A stretch of 64,000 nt of DNA from Thermaerobacter subterraneus DSM 13965. GTDB taxonomy: Bacteria; Bacillota; Sulfobacillia; Thermaerobacterales; Thermaerobacteraceae. This document shows positions 10,063 to 18,640 of this stretch, one piece after another. Each line of letters opens with the position of its first letter. Position 1 is the stretch's first letter. The notes beneath the pieces were generated by a model, which made no database searches, was not told the origin of the DNA, and saw only the letters and a list, made by a program, of their open reading frames with translations. Location: assembly GCF_000183545.2 (NCBI RefSeq), contig NZ_JH976535.1, positions 983,890 to 1,047,889 on the forward strand. Reading direction: 5' to 3'. The position numbers and the translations under genes are program-made.

Positions 10063-10263
10063 AAAAAACCTTCGGGCCGCTGCGATCGCACGGTCGCAAG
10101 CGCCCGAAGGTCTTGCCCGCTGGACCTGCGCACCGCGGGCCGGGCGGCGCCTGGTCGCCCCGTATTGACGGCCCGCGGGACCGCGAGACCCCGGCGATCA
10201 TCCCGGTGCCGTCCCGATGGGCGGCACCGGCCGGTTCGTCCCGCGGCGGCTACTCCCCTTCAG
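10063..10263 (-). promoter_or_regulatory. yybP-ykoY manganese riboswitch with transcription terminator
   Basis: On the minus strand the hallmark A-A-G-G-G-G-A-G-T-A-G-C starts at 10260, and the second conserved element G-T-C-A-A-T-A-C lies further in. P1 pairs CTGAAGG (10263-10257) with CCTTCGG (10110-10104) after GCAAGA. The 3' P1 strand is also the 5' arm of a terminator, CCTTCGGGC...GCCCGAAGG, followed by six Us (10068-10063). Mn2+-stabilised P1 would therefore prevent termination, an ON switch for terC. Confidence 0.93.
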
Positions 10264-10320
10264 GGATCCTCGTTGTGGGCTCGGGAGCCTGGCGCGGCCC
10301 CCGGCCGGATCTTCACCTCG

Positions 10321-10349
10321 ATTATACTGGGGAGGGACGGCAATTGGAA
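10321..10349 (-). promoter_or_regulatory. Promoter of the terC riboswitch transcript
   Basis: Minus strand TTCCAA (10349-10344), 17-bp spacer, perfect TATAAT (10326-10321), about 60 nt before the riboswitch P1. A plus-strand TATACT (10323-10328) overlaps it and could serve crcB, so the two divergent promoters may exclude each other. Confidence 0.6.
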
Positions 10350-10364
10350 ATGGAGTGATCGGTC

Positions 10365-10745
10365 CTGGTCTGGCTTGGAGTCGCGCTGGGGGGAGCGGCC
10401 GGCGCGCTGGCGCGGTACGGGCTGACCCAGTGGATCGCCGAACGGACGCCTGGAGGGTTCCCCTGGGGAACGCTGGCGATCAACCTGACGGGCGCCTTCA
10501 TCTTGGCGTTCCTGCATCCTTTGCTGCTGAATACCGTGACATCGCCCGCCGTACGCCTGGCGTTGACCAGCGGGTTTGTCGGCGCCTACACCACCTTTTC
10601 CACCATGACCTGGGAAGCGCTGACCCTGCTGCGGGATGGGCGCCCCGGGGCAGCCGCCGCCTACCTGGGGGCGAGCCTGGTCCTGGGGATGGCGGCCGCC
10701 TGGCTGGGCTGGGGTGCCAGCCAGGCGCTGGGGGTGCGGTTGTGA
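10365..10745 (+). CDS. crcB: Fluoride exporter CrcB/Fluc, apparent CTG start
   Basis: A 126-aa, four-helix Fluc-type protein: G-G-A-A-G-A-L-A-R-Y near the N-terminus, G-T-L-x-I-N-L-T-G-A-F in the conserved NxxG helix, and G-F-V-G-A-Y-T-T-F-S-T-M, the signature with the phenylalanine box. The frame has no ATG, GTG or TTG in the right place. The only plausible initiator is CTG at 10365, 9 nt after GGAG; a TTG at 10503 would delete a third of the protein. A minimal ATG-GAG-TGA lies in frame just upstream. The stop overlaps the DUF190 GTG. Confidence 0.85.
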   Translation: MVWLGVALGGAAGALARYGLTQWIAERTPGGFPWGTLAINLTGAFILAFLHPLLLNTVTSPAVRLALTSGFVGAYTTFSTMTWEALTLLRDGRPGAAAAYLGASLVLGMAAAWLGWGASQALGVRL

Positions 10746-11128
10746 GGGAGCGGGGGCGGACATCGCGGGAAGAGGGGGAAGGGGCCTTGCGCATCCAGGC
10801 GCCGGCCCGGCGCTTGACGGTCTACATCGGGGAGACGGACCGGTGGCAGGGGCAACCCCTCTACCACGCCATCGTGCTCAAGGCGCGGGAGCTGGGGCTG
10901 GCCGGGGCCACCGTGTACCGCGGGATCGAGGGATACGGCGCCAACAGCCGCGTCCATGCGGCCCGGGTCCTGGAGCTGTCGGCGGATCTGCCGGTCATCG
11001 TCGAGATCGTCGATCACGTCGACCGCCTGCAGCCGCTGCTGGCCTTCCTGGATGAAGCGGTGCAGGAAGGCCTGGTGGTCCTGGAGGACGTGGAGATCGT
11101 CGCCTACCGGAAGAACCGGCAGCGCTGA
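10742..11128 (+). CDS. DUF190 protein of the fluoride/CrcB operon
   Basis: A 128-aa DUF190 domain protein with the family pattern Y-I-G-E-T-D-R-W-Q-G-Q-P-L-Y, then G-L-A-G-A-T-V-Y-R-G-I-x-G-Y-G and L-P-V-I-V-E-I-V-D. DUF190 proteins are frequent partners of crcB; structurally they resemble PII-like proteins. The GTG overlaps the crcB stop (GTGA), implying coupling. An in-frame TTG at 10787 with a purine-rich site is an alternative start that would remove 15 variable residues. Confidence 0.85.
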   Translation: MRERGRTSREEGEGALRIQAPARRLTVYIGETDRWQGQPLYHAIVLKARELGLAGATVYRGIEGYGANSRVHAARVLELSADLPVIVEIVDHVDRLQPLLAFLDEAVQEGLVVLEDVEIVAYRKNRQR

Positions 11129-11332
11129 CGACCGGCAAGGCGGCGGGCGGGCCCGCCGGCGCCGGCCTCGCTGCTGCCCCAACAGCACCGGTGGGGCGGA
11201 GGCGGCGGCGGAGGGCCGGGCGGAGGCGACGGAGGGGCCGTGCAGGCGGGGATGGGCACACAGGGCGGCCAGGGGGTGGCGAGGCGCGGCGAAGGTGCCG
11301 GGTGCGGGCAATGGGGCCGAGGCGCGCGGTGC

Positions 11333-11713
11333 TTAGCGCTCCCCGCGGATCACCACCCGGGCCACCATGCCGTTTTTCCGGTGGCCCGGCATGCCGCACC
11401 AGATGGGGAAGGCGCCGGGCTCGGCGGGTGCCTTCCAATCCAGGACCTGGCGCTGGCCCGGCTCAAGCTCCAGGTCGGGCCCCAGCTTGGCGGCGGAGCG
11501 CACCTGGTGGGGCAGGCGGGTGTCGGCGTTGACCACCACGAGCCGCACCGTCTCCCCCGGGCGCACCACCACCTCCCGGGGTTCCATGGTGAACTCCGGA
11601 GTGAGGGTGAGGGTGATGGTCCGGGGACCCCAGGGGCGCGCACCGCAGCCGGCCGCCAGCAGGGCGACCACCAGGATGCCCAGCGCGGGGGCCAGGTGCC
11701 GGAGCGCCCACAC
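11333..11713 (-). CDS. Cupredoxin-domain lipoprotein (blue copper type)
   Basis: From the GTG at 11713 the 126-aa product has an N-terminal hydrophobic segment ending in L-L-A-A-G-C (lipobox Cys about 23). A small beta-sandwich follows with copper ligands His69 (L-P-H-Q-V), Cys106, His111 and Met116 in C-G-M-P-G-H-x-x-x-G-M. It is probably an extracytoplasmic electron carrier. The frame stays open up to an ATG at 11944, but that 77-residue extension is Arg/Pro-rich and precedes the signal sequence, so I prefer the shorter form. The interval 11714-12094 otherwise shows no gene. Confidence 0.8.
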   Translation of the reverse strand: MWALRHLAPALGILVVALLAAGCGARPWGPRTITLTLTPEFTMEPREVVVRPGETVRLVVVNADTRLPHQVRSAAKLGPDLELEPGQRQVLDWKAPAEPGAFPIWCGMPGHRKNGMVARVVIRGER

Positions 11714-12094
11714 CCCGGGGATGCGCCACCCGGGTCGGGACCGCAACCGCAACCGGAACCGGTGCCCCCGGCGGCTCCCCCTGGACCCGGCGGCGGTGTC
11801 CCCAACGGGTGCGCTCGGACGGCGACCGGCAGGGCATCCCCGGGGGACGGGCGGGCGGCCAGTACCCCGCCCCCGGGGACCGGGTTCGTCCGGTGTGGGT
11901 GGCCGGTAGGGCGGGCGCGCGACCCGTGCGGCGGCTTCCGGCACGGAACTCCCCCCTGGTCGTCCGGCCCGGGCGGACCGTGGTGAGCCCGTGACCGGTT
12001 CATCCCAGATCTACGCCGGCCGGGGTCCGGGCAGACCTGGCGCCGCGGGCCACCGGGGCGGGCGGCGGCGCGGAACGAGGGAGGAGGCGGCATC

Positions 12095-13663
12095 ATGGCG
12101 GGGGGGCTGCGGCGGTACTTGGCCTGGCGACTGGCGGTTTACTTCCCGCTGGGTGTGGCCGTGGTGGGGACCGTGACGGCCCTGTTGCTGGGGGAGCTGC
12201 CGCAGCTCTTTTCCCGGGACTTTTTGCCGACGCTGATCCTGGGTCTGCTGGTGGCCGCCCTGACCGGTGCCGGCCTTGGCTGGGCCATGGCGGAGCGGGT
12301 GACCCGGCCGGTGCGGGAACTTGTGGCGGGGGCGCGCCAGCTGGCCGCGGGCGAGTTCGAGCGCCGGGTGCACGTCGACGGGCCCGACGAGCTGGTTACC
12401 CTGGCCCGCGCCTTCAACGAGATGGCCGCCCGGCTGCAGGTGACCTTGCGCGAGCTGCGGACGGAGCAGGCGCGGCTTGCCACCGTGGTAGGTGCCATGA
12501 CCAGCGGGGTGCTGTTCATTGACGGTGATGGCCGGTTGCGCCTGGCGAATCCGGCCGCCCGCCGGTTGCTGGATATTCCTGAGCAGGCACTGGGACGCGA
12601 CTATATCAGCGTGACCCGGAACTACGGCCTGGCGCGCGTGATTGAGGAAGGCCTTGTCGGAGGGCAGGTTGTGGAGCACGACGTGACCATCCCACCCGAT
12701 CCCGGTGCAGCGCCGCGACACGTGCGGGTCACGGTGGTGCCTCTAGGTACCGATGCCGGGGGGGCGACGGTGCCGGATGGTGTGGATGTCCCTTGCGAAG
12801 CCGGCTCCAATTCTGCCGGGCGCGGCGTCACGGCTGCGGAAGGGAAGCGCGGTGGCGTGGTCGTTGTCCTGCACGACATCACCGAGATCCGGCGGCTGGA
12901 GCAGATCCGGCGCGACTTCGTAGCCAACGTCTCCCACGAGTTGCGCACGCCCGTGGCCGCCGTCCAGGGGTTCGCGGAAACCCTGCTGGAGGGCGTCATC
13001 CGGGAAGATCCGGCCACGGCCGAACACTTCGCGCAGGTGATCCACCGCGAGGCCGAGCGCATGGCCCGTCTGGTCCAGGATCTTTTGGACCTGGCGCGCC
13101 TGGAGTCGCCGGAACCGGGGTTGCAGCGGGAGCGGTTCGATCTGCGGGACAGCGCGGTGCAAGCGGCGGAGCGGTTCCGGCCGCGCCTGGAGGCGGCCGG
13201 GTTGCGCCTGGAGGTGCAGTCGCCGCCCGAGCCTGTGCCGGTCTGGGCCGATCGCCACCGCCTGGATCAGGTGTGGACGAACCTGTTGGAGAATGCGCGC
13301 CAGTACACCCCGGTGGGCGGGACGGTGACGGTGGCGGTCGGTCGAGAGGGGCAGGGCCACCAGGCCATGGCGGTCGGTGAGGTGCGGGACACTGGGCGCG
13401 GCATTCCTCCCGATGTCCTGCCGCGGATCTTCGAGCGCTTTTACCGCGTCGACCCCGGTCGCAGCCGGGCGGCCGGTGGGACCGGTCTCGGCCTGGCCAT
13501 CGTCAAGCACATCATCGAGGCTCACGGCGGGGTGGTCGGGGCCGAAAGCCAGCTGGGTGCTGGCACCGTGATCCGTTTCCGCATCCCGCTGGCTGCCGAC
13601 GACGTCGCGGCGGGCGCGAAGGGGGTGGGGGAATTCCCCGGCGGCTGCGAGGGTGGACGTTGA
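12095..13663 (+). CDS. phoR: PhoR-type sensor histidine kinase
   Basis: A 522-aa membrane kinase: two N-terminal helices (about 12-32 and 44-66) with almost no extracellular loop, HAMP (67-118), a PAS domain (125-265) carrying a 30-residue low-complexity insert near 220-250, HisKA with F-V-A-N-V-S-H-E-L-R-T-P (His281), then N-L-L-E-N-A, D-T-G-R-G-I and G-G-T-G-L-G-L-A boxes. Short-loop PAS kinases next to pst genes are PhoR. No response regulator gene is adjacent. It lies 120 bp upstream of pstS and its Pho box. Confidence 0.85.
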   Translation: MAGGLRRYLAWRLAVYFPLGVAVVGTVTALLLGELPQLFSRDFLPTLILGLLVAALTGAGLGWAMAERVTRPVRELVAGARQLAAGEFERRVHVDGPDELVTLARAFNEMAARLQVTLRELRTEQARLATVVGAMTSGVLFIDGDGRLRLANPAARRLLDIPEQALGRDYISVTRNYGLARVIEEGLVGGQVVEHDVTIPPDPGAAPRHVRVTVVPLGTDAGGATVPDGVDVPCEAGSNSAGRGVTAAEGKRGGVVVVLHDITEIRRLEQIRRDFVANVSHELRTPVAAVQGFAETLLEGVIREDPATAEHFAQVIHREAERMARLVQDLLDLARLESPEPGLQRERFDLRDSAVQAAERFRPRLEAAGLRLEVQSPPEPVPVWADRHRLDQVWTNLLENARQYTPVGGTVTVAVGREGQGHQAMAVGEVRDTGRGIPPDVLPRIFERFYRVDPGRSRAAGGTGLGLAIVKHIIEAHGGVVGAESQLGAGTVIRFRIPLAADDVAAGAKGVGEFPGGCEGGR

Positions 13664-13680
13664 CGGCCGGCTGCGAAGAC

Positions 13681-13716
13681 CTTAACAGAAGCTTCACAAA
13701 AGGTTCCCCGTTCACC
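13681..13716 (+). promoter_or_regulatory. Pho box upstream of pstS
   Basis: Direct heptamers with 11-bp spacing, CTTAACA (13681), CTTCACA (13692) and GTTCCCC (13703), followed by TTCACC (13711). This is the phased repeat expected for PhoB/PhoP binding, 70-105 bp before the pstS GTG. A plausible -10, TAACGT, lies at 13741. Confidence 0.7.
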
Positions 13717-13786
13717 AACCTGTCCCCGCGGAGGGTCCGGTAACGTGATAAGCGCAACGAATCTTCATCCCCAGGGAGGGACAGGC

Positions 13787-14926
13787 GTGGCGAAACGTTT
13801 CACGCGCCGGATCTGGCTGGCGGTTTTGCTTGCCAGCGCACTGGTCTTGACAGCCTGCGGCGGCGGCTCGTCGGGCGGGCAAGGACAGGATCAGGGCGGG
13901 CAGGCCCCAGGTACGGACCAGGGGGGCTCTTCTTCCGGATCTTCTGCCCAGACCGTCGTCCTGAACGGGGCTGGCGCGACCTTCCCGTATCCGCTCTATT
14001 CCAAGTGGTTCGACGAGTATCACAAGCTTCGTCCTGACGTCCAGATCAACTATCAGTCCATCGGTAGCGGCGGCGGCAAGCAGCAGATCACGGCCAAGAC
14101 CGTGGACTTCGGCGCCTCGGACGGCCCGATGAGCGACGAGGAGCTGGCCAAGGTCCAGGGTGAGCTGATGCACATCCCCACGGTCATGGGCGCGGTGGTG
14201 CTGACCTACAACCTGCCGGGGGTGGAAAGCGGCCTGAAGCTCACTCCGGAGGCGATCGCCGGGATCTACCTGGGCAAGATCAAGAAGTGGAACGATCCGG
14301 CCATCGCCAGCGTCAATCCCGGCGTCAACCTGCCGGACGCGGACATCGTCGTGGTCCACCGGTCCGATGGTAGCGGTACGACGAACATCTTTACCGAGTA
14401 CTTGAGTGCCGTGAGCTCGGAGTGGAAGAGCCAGGTGGGGGCCGGCACTTCCGTCGACTGGCCCACCGGCATCGGCGCCAAGGGCAACGAGGGCGTCGCC
14501 ACCCAGGTGCAGAAGCTGAAGAACTCCATCGGTTACGTCGAACTGGCCTACGCCATCGAGAACAACATGCCCTACGCCCTGGTGAAGAACAAGGCGGGCA
14601 ACTTCGTCGAGCCCTCCATCGACACGGTCACGGCGGCGGCCGCCGGGGCTGCGGCGAACATGCCCGAGGACTTCCGGATCTTCATCGTGGACCAGCCCGG
14701 CGAGAACGCCTATCCCATCTCCGGCTTCACCTGGCTGCTGGTCTACAAGGATCAGACGGATTGCACGAAGGGCAAGGCGCTGGTGGAGTTCCTGCAGTGG
14801 GCGCTGACGGAGGGCGAGTCTTACGCGGCGGACCTCCTCTACGCGCCGTTGCCGGACAACGTCAAGCAGATGGCGCTGGACGCGGTGAAGACCATCACCT
14901 GCAACGGCCAGCCCATTCTGCAGTAA
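13787..14926 (+). CDS. pstS: Phosphate ABC transporter, phosphate-binding lipoprotein
   Basis: A 379-aa precursor starting at GTG behind GGGAGGG. The signal peptide ends in L-T-A-C-G (lipobox), followed by a Gly/Gln/Ser linker. The PstS fold begins G-A-G-A-T-F-P-Y-P-L-Y and includes Y-Q-S-I-G-S-G-G-G, D-F-G-A-S-D-G-P and H-R-S-D-G-S-G-T-T-N-I-F, the phosphate-contacting loops. It binds phosphate outside the membrane for PstCAB. First gene of the pst operon and preceded by the Pho box. Confidence 0.96.
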   Translation: MAKRFTRRIWLAVLLASALVLTACGGGSSGGQGQDQGGQAPGTDQGGSSSGSSAQTVVLNGAGATFPYPLYSKWFDEYHKLRPDVQINYQSIGSGGGKQQITAKTVDFGASDGPMSDEELAKVQGELMHIPTVMGAVVLTYNLPGVESGLKLTPEAIAGIYLGKIKKWNDPAIASVNPGVNLPDADIVVVHRSDGSGTTNIFTEYLSAVSSEWKSQVGAGTSVDWPTGIGAKGNEGVATQVQKLKNSIGYVELAYAIENNMPYALVKNKAGNFVEPSIDTVTAAAAGAAANMPEDFRIFIVDQPGENAYPISGFTWLLVYKDQTDCTKGKALVEFLQWALTEGESYAADLLYAPLPDNVKQMALDAVKTITCNGQPILQ

Positions 14927-15064
14927 GGAATCGATCCAGAGAGGTTTTGGGTTACCCCCCCCTCCCGTTCGGGCGTGCGTTCCGGTCGTTCCGCGGGCGC
15001 GCGCCCGTTTGGGTTGCTTGCCGGGCGCAGTTTGACAACGCCTGGAATGAGAGGTGTCGCCGTC

Positions 15065-16006
15065 GTGCGGCAACGACCAGGACCGTGGTGGAGAAGTCGG
15101 TTCGAGCTAAGCGGTTTCCAGCTGATCACGCTTCTCGCGGCCGCGGCCGTGGGTCTCGTGCTGTTGGGGCTGGCGGTGGAGCTGTACCGGAACTCCCAGG
15201 ATGCACGCGCGGCCTTTGGCTGGGGGTTCCTCCGCTCGCGGGCGTGGGACCCGGTGGCCGGCGAGTTTGGTGCCCTGCCCTTCATCTACGGAACGGTGGT
15301 CTCATCGCTGCTGGCGCTGCTCCTGGCGACGCCCTTGGGCATCTTGACGGGCATCTACCTGGCGGAACTGGCGCCCCCGCGCTGGCGGGCGTTGCTGTCC
15401 TTTCTGGTGGAATTGCTGGCCGCGGTGCCCAGCGTGGTCTACGGCCTTTGGGGCTTGTACGTCATGGTGCCGTGGCTGCAGGAGAGGATCCAGCCGTGGC
15501 TGGGCGAGCACCTTGGCTTCCTCCCGCTGTTTGAGGGAGCTCCGTACGGGATCAGCATGATGGCCGGTGCACTGGTCCTGGCCATCATGATCGTTCCCAC
15601 CATCAGCGCCATCTCCCGGGACGTCATCGGTGCCGTGCCCCGCAGCCAGCGAGAGGCCTTCCTGGCGCTGGGTGCCACGCCCATGGAGACGATCTTTCGG
15701 GTGGTGCTGCCCTTTGCCCGGTCCGGCATCGCCGGCGCCGTCATCCTGGCCCTGGGGCGCGCCCTGGGAGAGACGATGGCGGTGACGATGGTCATCGGGA
15801 ACGCTCCCGAGATCTCGACCTCGCTGCTGGCGCCGGCGGCGACCATGGCCAGCGTCATCGCCAACGAGTTCGCCGAGGCCACAACCGAGCTTCACCGGGC
15901 GGCGCTGATGGAAATCGGTTTGTTGCTCTTGGTGATCAGCTTGTTGGTCAATATCCTCGCGCGCCTGTTGCTCCGGCGCCTGCAGGTGGTGGAGGGAGCG
16001 CGATGA
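15065..16006 (+). CDS. pstC: Phosphate ABC transporter permease
   Basis: A 313-aa six-helix permease with the EAA-loop region S-Q-R-E-A-F-L-A-L-G-A-T-P and conserved G-I-Y-L-A-E-L-A-P and A-L-G-R-A-L-G-E-T-M-A-V-T-M-V motifs. The GTG at 15065 is chosen because GAGAGGTG lies 8 nt upstream; an ATG 18 nt earlier lacks a good site. The stop overlaps the pstA ATG (ATGA), so the two permeases are translated together. Confidence 0.95.
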   Translation: MRQRPGPWWRSRFELSGFQLITLLAAAAVGLVLLGLAVELYRNSQDARAAFGWGFLRSRAWDPVAGEFGALPFIYGTVVSSLLALLLATPLGILTGIYLAELAPPRWRALLSFLVELLAAVPSVVYGLWGLYVMVPWLQERIQPWLGEHLGFLPLFEGAPYGISMMAGALVLAIMIVPTISAISRDVIGAVPRSQREAFLALGATPMETIFRVVLPFARSGIAGAVILALGRALGETMAVTMVIGNAPEISTSLLAPAATMASVIANEFAEATTELHRAALMEIGLLLLVISLLVNILARLLLRRLQVVEGAR

Positions 16007-16890
16007 TGCAACCGGCGGAGAACGCCCACCCGTTTGCTCCGGATCCGGTGCTACGGCGCAGGGTCGTCGCCGACAGGGTCTTGCGGTGGCTGCCGGTCCT
16101 GGCCACGGGCATTGTCCTGGTTTCCCTGGTCATCGTGATGGCGTATGTCGTTCGCGAAGGGATGGCAGCGATCAGCTGGGAGTTCCTCACCTCGCTGCCG
16201 GGCGCGGTGACCGACCAGGGTGGTGGCGTGGGCAACGGCATCGTGGGCACGTTGATCGTCGTCCTGGTCGCGTCCTTGGTGGCGGTGCCGGTGGGGATCC
16301 TGGCGGGTATCTATCTGGCCGAGTTCGGCGACGGGCGCCTCGGCACCCTGCTCCGGTTTTTGACGGAGGTTCTGAGCGGGGTGCCGTCCATCGTGGTGGG
16401 CCTGTTCATCTACGGGCTCGTTGTGTTACGCACGGGCACGTTCTCGGCTCTGGCGGGAAGCATCGCCCTGGCCGTGATCATGCTGCCGCTGGTGACCCGC
16501 ACCACCGAGGAGATGCTGCGCCTCGTCCCCGGGGCTGTGCGCGAGGCGGGACTGGCCCTCGGCATTTCACCCTGGAAGGTGACGTTGCGAATCGTTCTCC
16601 CGGCGGCAGCGGGTGGCGTACTGACCGGCGTGATGCTCGCCGTGGCCCGCATCGCAGGCGAGACGGCACCGTTGCTTTTTACGGCGCTCAACAACAATTT
16701 CTGGTCCTGGCGTCTCGACCAGCCCATTGCCACCCTCTCGGTCCAGGTGTTTACCTTCGCCTTGACCCCCTTTGAGAACGCGCAGCAGAAGGCGTGGGGC
16801 GGGGCGTTCATTCTGATCACCCTGGTCTTGGCCCTGAACATCGTGGCACGGACGCTGGTGGCGCGGCGGCAGGGAGGAGGGACGAACTAA
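16003..16890 (+). CDS. pstA: Phosphate ABC transporter permease
   Basis: A 295-aa permease paralogous to PstC, with I-L-A-G-I-Y-L-A-E-F-G, the E-V-L-S-G-V-P-S-I-V-V-G-L-F segment, the EAA loop R-E-A-G-L-A-L-G-I-S-P-W-K and A-R-I-A-G-E-T-A-P-L-L-F-T-A near the last helices. It forms the membrane channel with PstC. It overlaps pstC by 4 nt and ends 3 nt before the first possible pstB ATG. Confidence 0.95.
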   Translation: MMQPAENAHPFAPDPVLRRRVVADRVLRWLPVLATGIVLVSLVIVMAYVVREGMAAISWEFLTSLPGAVTDQGGGVGNGIVGTLIVVLVASLVAVPVGILAGIYLAEFGDGRLGTLLRFLTEVLSGVPSIVVGLFIYGLVVLRTGTFSALAGSIALAVIMLPLVTRTTEEMLRLVPGAVREAGLALGISPWKVTLRIVLPAAAGGVLTGVMLAVARIAGETAPLLFTALNNNFWSWRLDQPIATLSVQVFTFALTPFENAQQKAWGGAFILITLVLALNIVARTLVARRQGGGTN

Positions 16891-16893
16891 GCC

Positions 16894-17745
16894 ATGGAAG
16901 TGCTGCGTGTGGCGGAGAGGGACGCTGCGAGTACGCCCGCGTCCGCCGGCGAAGCGAATACCAGGGAACGGAAGGGTGTCATGGAGAGTTCGATCAAGTT
17001 GTCCGTACATGGTTTGTCGGCCTGGTACGGGGATCGCAAGGTCCTGCACGGGGTGAGCCTCGAGGTCGGTGCAAAGGCCATCACCGCCATCATCGGTCCG
17101 TCGGGTTGCGGTAAGTCGACCCTGATCCGGTGCCTCAACCGCATGCACGAGGTGGTACCGGGCGCGCGGGTCGAAGGGAGCGTCTACGTGGACGGGGCCG
17201 ACATCTACGCACCGGGCGTGGACCCGGTGATGGTGCGGCGCCGAATCGGCATGGTGTTCCAGCGGCCGACGCCGTTCCCCACCATGTCCATCTTCGACAA
17301 CGTGGCCTCGGGGTTGCGTCTGGGTGGGCGTCTTCCGAAGCCGCAGATAGCGGAACGGGTCGAGCAGGCGCTCAGGGCGGCGGCGTTGTGGGACGAGGTG
17401 AAGGACCGCCTCAACGCACCGGCCACCGCCCTCTCGGGCGGCCAGCAGCAGCGGCTGTGCATCGCCCGGGCCCTGGCCGTCGACCCGGACGTGCTCCTCC
17501 TGGACGAACCCACCTCCGCGCTGGATCCGGCGGCCACAGCCCGGATTGAGGACCTGGTCACGGAACTCAAGCAGCGGTACACCATCGTCATCGTTACGCA
17601 CAACATGCAGCAGGCGGCCCGCGTCGCGGATCGGACGGCCTTCTTCCTAAACGGCGAGCTGATCGAGTACGGGCCGACGTCGGCGATCTTCACCCGGCCC
17701 CGCGACAAGCGAACGGAGGATTACATCACGGGTCGCTTTGGTTGA
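16894..17745 (+). CDS. pstB: Phosphate ABC transporter ATPase
   Basis: ATP-binding subunit powering phosphate uptake. Walker A is G-P-S-G-C-G-K-S-T (about 68-76), the signature is L-S-G-G-Q-Q-Q-R-L, and Walker B is [13 protein letters not shown] with the switch histidine in V-T-H-N-M. The ATG at 16894 has GGAGGAGGG slightly far upstream (12 nt). An ATG at 16981 with its own GGAAGGG would give the more typical 254 aa. The region 17746-17938 has no gene. Confidence 0.95.
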   Translation: MEVLRVAERDAASTPASAGEANTRERKGVMESSIKLSVHGLSAWYGDRKVLHGVSLEVGAKAITAIIGPSGCGKSTLIRCLNRMHEVVPGARVEGSVYVDGADIYAPGVDPVMVRRRIGMVFQRPTPFPTMSIFDNVASGLRLGGRLPKPQIAERVEQALRAAALWDEVKDRLNAPATALSGGQQQRLCIARALAVDPDVLLLDEPTSALDPAATARIEDLVTELKQRYTIVIVTHNMQQAARVADRTAFFLNGELIEYGPTSAIFTRPRDKRTEDYITGRFG

Positions 17746-17938
17746 CGTCGGGCTCCCGGCGCCGCCATTGCCGCGAGGCCGGCGGGCGGAGAGATCGTGG
17801 CGGTGCAGGCGGCCCGGGCGTTCCGGGGCCAGGGGGAGTGACGTATCCTTGCGCAGGGCGCCCGGTGAGCACCCGGGCGGCCGTGGGGCGCCGTGAGGCC
17901 GGTGCCATGGGGCCGCCGCGGAGAGGAGGAATGGGATC

Positions 17939-18595
17939 ATGGCGCGCGTCTCTTACCATGCCGAGCTGGATGCCCTGCGCCGGGACTTGCTGCGCATGGG
18001 GACCCAGGTGGAGGAAGGGATCCGGCTGGCGGTGGAATCCCTCAAGGAGCGGAATGCGGAGAAGGCCCACAGGGTCCTGGCGCTGGAGGACGAGGTCGAC
18101 CGCATGGAGCTGGACATCGAACGGCGCTGCCTGAACCTGATCGCCCTGCAACAGCCCATGGCAGGCGACCTGCGGCAGATCGGCATGACCCTAAAGGTGA
18201 TCACCGACCTGGAACGCATGGCCGATCACGCCCACGACATCGCCAAAGTGACGTTGCGCCTGGGCGATGAGCCTCTGATCAAGCCGCTGGTGGACATTCC
18301 GCGCATGGCGGAGGTCGCGGAGAAGATGGTGCGGGATGGCCTGAAGGCCTTCGTCGAAGGCGACGTGGAACTGGCCCGGGCCATGGTGGCCCGGGACGAT
18401 GAGCTGGACCACCTGTTCAACCAGATCTTCCGCGAGCTCTTGATGATCATGCGCGAAAAGCCGGGCACGGTGGACCAGGCCACCCAGCTGCTGATGGTGG
18501 GCTCCCACCTGGAGCGCATCGGCGACCACGCGACCAACCTGGCCGAGTGGGTGATCTACCTGGTGACCGGCGTCCGCCAGGAGCTCAATGACTGA
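17939..18595 (+). CDS. phoU: Phosphate signalling complex protein
   Basis: A 218-aa all-helical protein made of two PhoU repeats (R-x-D-L-L-R-M-G and a second half near residue 115), with L-E-D-E-V-D-R-M-E and A-R-D-D-E-L-D-H-L-F, the acidic metal-binding motifs. It links PstSCAB activity to PhoR signalling. The ATG follows AGGAGGAAT. It lies in the pst operon downstream of pstB and just before arsC. Confidence 0.95.
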   Translation: MARVSYHAELDALRRDLLRMGTQVEEGIRLAVESLKERNAEKAHRVLALEDEVDRMELDIERRCLNLIALQQPMAGDLRQIGMTLKVITDLERMADHAHDIAKVTLRLGDEPLIKPLVDIPRMAEVAEKMVRDGLKAFVEGDVELARAMVARDDELDHLFNQIFRELLMIMREKPGTVDQATQLLMVGSHLERIGDHATNLAEWVIYLVTGVRQELND

Positions 18596-18640
18596 GCCGG
18601 ACTTCCGGTGCGGCGCCAACGCGACAAGGGGGCTCGACGT

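Noticed and set aside
10321..10364. Fluoride riboswitch for crcB
   Set aside because: The leader is only about 30 nt, and I could not find the conserved fluoride aptamer parts; the riboswitch in this gap faces terC.
11714..11944. N-terminal extension of the cupredoxin gene
   Set aside because: It would place 77 Arg/Pro-rich residues before a normal lipoprotein signal.
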